From Caldifarciminota bacterium (lineage in GTDB: Bacteria; Hydrothermota; Tepidihabitantia; Tepidihabitantales; Tepidihabitantaceae): a stretch of DNA of 8,661 nucleotides. Position numbers and translations under genes: made by a program. Positions 5,477-8,661 of this stretch are shown in pieces. The stretch is taken from NCBI GenBank assembly GCA_011049385.1, contig DSBX01000008.1, positions 1-8,661 of the forward strand. Reading direction: 5' to 3'. The notes beneath the pieces were generated by a model. The model did not search any database. It saw only the letters and a program-made list of their open reading frames with translations, and was not told where the DNA came from. Position 1 is the stretch's first letter. The number at the start of each line of letters is the position of its first letter.

Positions 5477-6136
5477 GTGACTGATTTCTCGCTCCTGCGG
5501 CGCGAGATGGTTGAGCGCCAGGTGGTCCGGCGCGGGGTGCGCGACCCGCGGGTGCTGGCCGCCCTGCGCAAGGTGCCGCGCCACGAGTTCGTGCCCGAGG
5601 ACTTTCGTCACCACGCCTATGAGGACCGGCCCCTGCCCATCGGACAGGGGCAGACGATTTCTCAGCCCTACATGGTCGCGGCGATGACCGAGGCCCTGCT
5701 CGGCCCCGGCCCCGTGTCGGTGGGCAGTGTGCTTGAGGTCGGCACCGGCTCCGGCTACCAGGCCGCGGTGCTGGCCGAGCTGGCCGCAAGGGTGCACACC
5801 GTTGAGATAGTCCCGGAGCTTTCGGCCCGGGCGCGCCGAACCCTGGCGAGGCTCGGCTACCGCAATGTCCGACTACATACCGCCAACGGCCGGGTCGGCT
5901 GGCCCGTGTCCGCGCCCTACGACCGGGTGATGGTCACCGCCGGCGCGGAGACGATGCCTTACCGGTTGGTCGAGCAACTCGGGGACGGGGGACGGATCGT
6001 CGTGCCGGTCGGTCGGGGTCCCACCCAGTCGCTGGTGCTGGGCGTCAAGCGCGGCGGCCGGCTGGTCCAGCGGCGACTGTTCGACTGCGTCTTCGTGCCG
6101 TTTGTGCGGGGCCGGGAGGGCCCGGCCGGTGGTTGA
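5477..6136 (+). CDS. pcm: Protein-L-isoaspartate O-methyltransferase
   Basis: A cytosolic SAM-dependent repair enzyme that methylates isoaspartyl residues in aged proteins so that they can revert to aspartate. From GTG 5477 it has 219 residues, the usual size. Signatures in order: the N-terminal family helix ending VPRHEFVPEDF (33-43); the substrate-site signature LPIGQGQTISQPYMVAAM (53-70); SAM motif I VLEVGTGSGYQAAVL (85-99); the acidic motif VHTVEI (106-111, E110); PYDRVMVTAGAETMP (147-161); and LGDGGRIVVPVG. The usual G-D-G after the motif II region reads A-N-G (N137), a conservative change at a residue near the SAM site. A TTG at 5444 would lengthen it by 11 residues but lies in the promoter. 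ATG 5507 is a second alternative. No Shine-Dalgarno precedes any of them, consistent with a leaderless start. Confidence 0.95.
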   Translation: MTDFSLLRREMVERQVVRRGVRDPRVLAALRKVPRHEFVPEDFRHHAYEDRPLPIGQGQTISQPYMVAAMTEALLGPGPVSVGSVLEVGTGSGYQAAVLAELAARVHTVEIVPELSARARRTLARLGYRNVRLHTANGRVGWPVSAPYDRVMVTAGAETMPYRLVEQLGDGGRIVVPVGRGPTQSLVLGVKRGGRLVQRRLFDCVFVPFVRGREGPAGG

Positions 6137-6160
6137 CTCGCCCGCATTTGGGCCTATGAT
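6133..6160 (+). promoter_or_regulatory. Near-consensus promoter for tRNA-Pro and probably hpt-ade
   Basis: TTGACT (6133-6138, 5 of 6) and TATGAT (6155-6160, 5 of 6) have a 16-bp spacer. The -35 overlaps the pcm stop codon (TGA at 6134-6136). Start is expected near 6167, leaving a short leader of about 27 nt before the tRNA. No other promoter was seen between the tRNA and hpt. Confidence 0.7.
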
Positions 6161-6193
6161 TGTCTACACTGTTCTGGCGTGTTGCCGCAAGTC

Positions 6194-6267
6194 CGGGGCG
6201 TAGCGCAGTTGGTTAGCGCGCTTGGTTCGGGACCAAGAGGTCGCTGGTTCAAATCCAGTCGCCCCGA
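6194..6267 (+). tRNA. tRNA-Pro (anticodon CGG)
   Basis: A 74-nt cloverleaf can be folded by eye. The acceptor stem is CGGGGCG/CGCCCCG with discriminator A6267. The D arm has GCGC/GCGC around AGTTGGTTA. The anticodon stem is CTTGG/CCAAG with loop TTCGGGA, giving anticodon CGG at 6228-6230 and reading CCG codons. G37 is present, as expected for proline tRNAs. The T arm is GCTGG-TTCAAAT-CCAGT with one G-U pair. A 5' C on the acceptor stem is typical of bacterial tRNA-Pro. The 3' CCA is not encoded (TTC follows), so it must be added enzymatically. Confidence 0.95.
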
Positions 6268-6291
6268 TTCTTCCAGAAGGGAGAGCTCCTG

Positions 6292-6852
6292 ATGTCAACT
6301 CCGCCGCGTGAAGCAGTCCGGGAGTTGTTGAGCGAGAAGACGATTGCCCGCCGGGTCTCGGAACTCGCCGCCCGGATATCGGCCGACTACGCCGGCCGTG
6401 AGGTCATTGTCATCGGCATCCTCAAGGGGTCGTGGATATTCCTCGCCGACCTCGTACGTCTCATGACCGTTCCGGTCGTGATTGATTTCATGACCGTTTC
6501 CAGCTACGGCACCAGCACCCGGACTTCGGGCGTGGTCAAGATTGTCACCGACCTGAAGTGTCCGCTCGAGGGCCGCGACGTGCTGCTGGTTGAGGACATC
6601 CTCGACAGCGGGCTGACGATGCGCTACCTGCTCGACAATCTCAGGCGCCGCGGGCCGAGGAGTCTCCGGGTCTGCGTGTTGATGGACAAGCCGGCACGGC
6701 GCAAGGTCGAGATCAGGCCCGACTACGTCGGGTTCGAGGTTCCGGACGAGTTCGTCGTCGGCTACGGCACGGACTACGCGGAGCGCTTCCGTCACCTGCC
6801 GTTCATCGGTTGCCTGGAGAACCGCGAGGGAGAGGGCGATGACGCGCGCTGA
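6292..6852 (+). CDS. hpt: Hypoxanthine phosphoribosyltransferase
   Basis: A cytosolic purine salvage enzyme: hypoxanthine (often guanine too) plus PRPP gives IMP (or GMP) and pyrophosphate. It has 186 residues, the normal bacterial size. Key parts: the pyrophosphate loop ILKGSWIF (43-50, K45-G46); the flexible lid SSYGTSTRTSG (70-80); the PRPP-binding signature VLLVEDILDSGLTM (97-110, with E101, D102 and catalytic D105); the purine-contact DKPARR (132-137, K133); and VGYGTDYAERFRHLPFIG (156-173, D161). The ATG has AAGGGAG upstream at about 8 nt. It starts 24 bp after the tRNA-Pro 3' end, and its last 14 bases overlap ade, implying translational coupling. The annotation is firm; base preference cannot be read from sequence alone. 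Confidence 0.96.
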   Translation: MSTPPREAVRELLSEKTIARRVSELAARISADYAGREVIVIGILKGSWIFLADLVRLMTVPVVIDFMTVSSYGTSTRTSGVVKIVTDLKCPLEGRDVLLVEDILDSGLTMRYLLDNLRRRGPRSLRVCVLMDKPARRKVEIRPDYVGFEVPDEFVVGYGTDYAERFRHLPFIGCLENREGEGDDAR

Positions 6853-8581
6853 GGTCGAGGCCCGGGCCGGCTTGCTCGCGGTCGCCCGCGGCGAGGAGCC
6901 GGCGGACCTGCTGTTGCGGGGCGGGCAGGTCGTCAACGTCTTCACCGGCGAGATTCACCGGGCCGACGTGGTCATCAAGGACGGGCTCATCGCCGGGGTC
7001 GGCGAGGGCTACGACCGGGCGGGTGAGACCGTTGACGTGTCCGGCCGGTACCTTGCGCCCGGCTTCATTGACGGCCACATCCACATCGAGAGTTCGATGC
7101 TACCGGTGCACGAGTTCGCCCGGCTCTGCCTCGCGCACGGCACGACCGCGGTTGTCTGTGACCCGCACGAGATTGCCAACGTCCTGGGTGTGAAGGGTGT
7201 CGAGTACATGCTCCGGGCGAGCGAGGGGTTGCCGCTGGACGTGTTCCTGATGGCGCCGTCCTGTGTGCCGGCGACCGGGATGGAGAGTGCCGGCGCCCGG
7301 GTTGCCGCCCGCGACGTCGCGAAACTGCTCAGGCACGAACGGGTGCTCGGCCTCGCCGAGATGATGAACTACCCGGGCGCGGCGTTCGGGGACAGGGAGG
7401 TGCTGGCCAAGATTGCCGCGGCCCGGGCCGCGGGCAAGCCGGTGGACGGGCACGCGCCCGGGTTGGGCGATCACCTGCTCCAGGCCTATGCCGCGGCCGG
7501 CATCGGTTCGGACCACGAGTGCGTGGGCCGGCGCGAGGCGCGCGAGAAACTGCGGGCCGGGATGCGGCTGATGGTGCGTGAGGGTTCGGCCGCCCGCAAC
7601 CTGATCGGGCTCCTGCCGGTGGTGAGCGACTTCTGCCTCCGGCGCTGCATGTTCGTAACCGACGACAAGCACCCGGAAGAGCTTCTGCGTGATGGCCATC
7701 TCGACGTGACGCTCCGGCACGCGGTGCGCCAGGGTATGCACCCGGCCGCGGCGGTGCAGATGGTGACGCTGAACCCGGCCGAGTACTTCGGGCTGGCCCG
7801 GCGCGGCGCGATTGCGCCCGGCTGGCGGGCCGACATCGTCGTGCTTGCGGACTTGGAGCGGTTCCGGGTGCGGCACGTGTTCAAGGACGGCAAGGCCGTG
7901 GCCGAGGAGGGTCGGCCGGTGGTGAAGCTGAAGCCCCTGCGTGACCGGAGCGTCACCGGCACGGTCAGACCGGGGCGTCTCGTTCGGGGCATATTCCACA
8001 TCAAGGCGGACGGCGAACTGTGCCGGGTCATCCGGGTCGTGCCGGACCAGATCGTGACCGAACAGCACATCCTGCGCCCGACGGTGCGGCAGGGCGAGGT
8101 CGTCGCCGACAGCGAGCGCGACCTGCTGAAGCTGGCGGTCATCGAGCGGCACCGGGCGACCGGCCGGGTCGGGCTCGGCCTTGTCGCCGGCTTCGGGCTC
8201 AAGCAGGGCGCGCTGGGCACGACGGTGGCCCACGATTCCCACAACATCATTGTCGTCGGGGCGAGTGACGAGGACATGCTGGCCGCCGCGAAGGAGCTCA
8301 AGCGGATCGGCGGCGGGATGGTCGCGGTCGCCCGCGGCCGGGTGGCGGCGAGCCTGAAACTGCCGGTCGCCGGCCTGATGGCCGATGCGCCGGCCGAGAG
8401 CGTGGCCGCGGACCTGCGCCGGCTGACCGAGAAGGCGCGCGTCTGGGGTTCGCGCCTGCCCAACCCGTTCGCGACGCTGTCTTTTCTGGCCCTGCCGGTG
8501 ATACCGGAACTCAAGCTGACCGACTTGGGGCTGGTGGATGTCAGCCGGTTCAAGCCGGTCGGGTTCTTCGTGCGGGACTAG
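6839..8581 (+). CDS. ade: Adenine deaminase
   Basis: An amidohydrolase-fold metalloenzyme that hydrolyses adenine to hypoxanthine and ammonia, feeding Hpt encoded immediately upstream. At 580 residues it is full length for the Ade/AdeC family. Metal and active-site motifs are complete: PGFIDGHIHIESSM (74-87, H80 and H82), VVCDPHEIANVLG (105-117, H110, E111), the GHAPG segment (204-208, H205), SDHEC (224-228, H226) and FVTDDKHPEEL (272-282, D275/D276). The C-terminal AdeC domain carries the family block VAHDSHNIIVVGASDEDM at about 463-480. The ATG lies inside the end of hpt, with GAGGGAGAGG just upstream as ribosome binding site. No strong terminator follows. The enzyme is distinct from the unrelated adenosine-deaminase-type adenine deaminases. 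Confidence 0.97.
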   Translation: MTRAEVEARAGLLAVARGEEPADLLLRGGQVVNVFTGEIHRADVVIKDGLIAGVGEGYDRAGETVDVSGRYLAPGFIDGHIHIESSMLPVHEFARLCLAHGTTAVVCDPHEIANVLGVKGVEYMLRASEGLPLDVFLMAPSCVPATGMESAGARVAARDVAKLLRHERVLGLAEMMNYPGAAFGDREVLAKIAAARAAGKPVDGHAPGLGDHLLQAYAAAGIGSDHECVGRREAREKLRAGMRLMVREGSAARNLIGLLPVVSDFCLRRCMFVTDDKHPEELLRDGHLDVTLRHAVRQGMHPAAAVQMVTLNPAEYFGLARRGAIAPGWRADIVVLADLERFRVRHVFKDGKAVAEEGRPVVKLKPLRDRSVTGTVRPGRLVRGIFHIKADGELCRVIRVVPDQIVTEQHILRPTVRQGEVVADSERDLLKLAVIERHRATGRVGLGLVAGFGLKQGALGTTVAHDSHNIIVVGASDEDMLAAAKELKRIGGGMVAVARGRVAASLKLPVAGLMADAPAESVAADLRRLTEKARVWGSRLPNPFATLSFLALPVIPELKLTDLGLVDVSRFKPVGFFVRD

Positions 8582-8593
8582 ACCGGTCCCCGG

Positions 8594-8621
8594 TTGATTT
8601 CCGGCCGCCGGGCGCTAGTAT
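8594..8621 (+). promoter_or_regulatory. Sigma70-like promoter for the gene at the right edge
   Basis: TTGATT (8594-8599, 4 of 6) and TAGTAT (8616-8621) with a 16-bp spacer lie just after the ade stop codon. A start near 8628 would give a leader of about 20 nt containing AGGAGG. This separates the next gene from the hpt-ade unit at least in part. Confidence 0.55.
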
Positions 8622-8647
8622 TCGACGCTGAGATTACAGGAGGAACC

Positions 8648-8661
8648 ATGACCAGAGAGTA
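8648..8661 (+). CDS. 5' end of an unidentified gene leaving the right edge
   Basis: ATG at 8648 follows a perfect AGGAGG (8638-8643) with a 4-nt spacer, and a promoter lies upstream. Only MTRE plus two bases is visible, so no function can be given. The signals make a real start likely. Confidence 0.6.

Noticed and set aside
6194..6267. tRNA-Pro 3' end as an integration site
   Set aside because: No integrase, no repeated tRNA 3' segment and no change in gene character downstream were seen; hpt-ade look like ordinary core genes.
7100..8242. Long minus-strand open frames (380 and 355 codons) in the ade region
   Set aside because: They are antisense shadows of adenine deaminase, whose motifs and length are complete, and they read as His/Arg/Pro-rich or Ser/Arg-rich text without family features.
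8581..8612. Intrinsic terminator after ade
   Set aside because: Only a 5-bp CCCGG/CCGGG pairing with a large loop and no T-run is present.

Overview
The window is GC-rich bacterial chromosome, with most positions held by genes. All calls are read by eye from the sequence and translations; no search was run. The C-terminal relic at 244-363 has the LAAGVYF...RKVVIQR pattern of type IX secretion sorting tails. Together with high GC and the gene content, this suggests an FCB-group-like bacterium, possibly of a poorly cultured lineage such as candidate division WOR-3. That placement is inference only.

Left part (1-4855, minus strand). A gene that leaves the window starts at 77. Upstream of it lie a 15-bp palindrome, the relic of a secreted-protein C-terminus, and GC-rich low-complexity DNA. 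Then comes a tight three-gene operon, transcribed right to left. Its first gene is a TrkH/KtrB-type potassium translocating subunit with an extra N-terminal membrane module (2807-4549). Next is a single-RCK KtrA/TrkA-type regulatory subunit (2102-2791). Last is a two-TM HAMP-PAS sensor that ends in a proline-rich tail instead of a kinase or cyclase domain (605-2098). Gene gaps are 15 and 3 bp. The operon looks like a regulated K+ uptake system with an attached orphan sensor. A small 68-residue protein of unknown function is encoded just upstream (4649-4855).

Middle (4856-6136). Two back-to-back sigma70-like promoters fire away from each other, towards the 68-residue gene and towards a 121-residue protein (5056-5421). 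The latter is built from four 16-residue repeats and resembles the 4-fold beta flower domain. A strong hairpin begins in its stop codon. It is followed by pcm, protein-L-isoaspartate O-methyltransferase, whose promoter is so close to the start codon that a leaderless mRNA is likely.

Right part (6133-8661, plus strand). A near-consensus promoter overlapping the pcm stop codon drives tRNA-Pro(CGG). It probably also drives the hpt-ade pair that starts 24 bp after the tRNA. Adenine deaminase makes hypoxanthine from adenine and Hpt converts it to IMP, so the overlapping pair forms a complete adenine salvage route. A further promoter and ribosome binding site at the right edge start another gene that leaves the window.

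No insertion sequence, CRISPR array or defence system was seen. The most unusual items are the sorting-tail relic beside an output-less sensor, the TrkH N-terminal module, the 16-residue repeat protein, two candidate leaderless starts, and the tRNA-purine salvage transcription unit.
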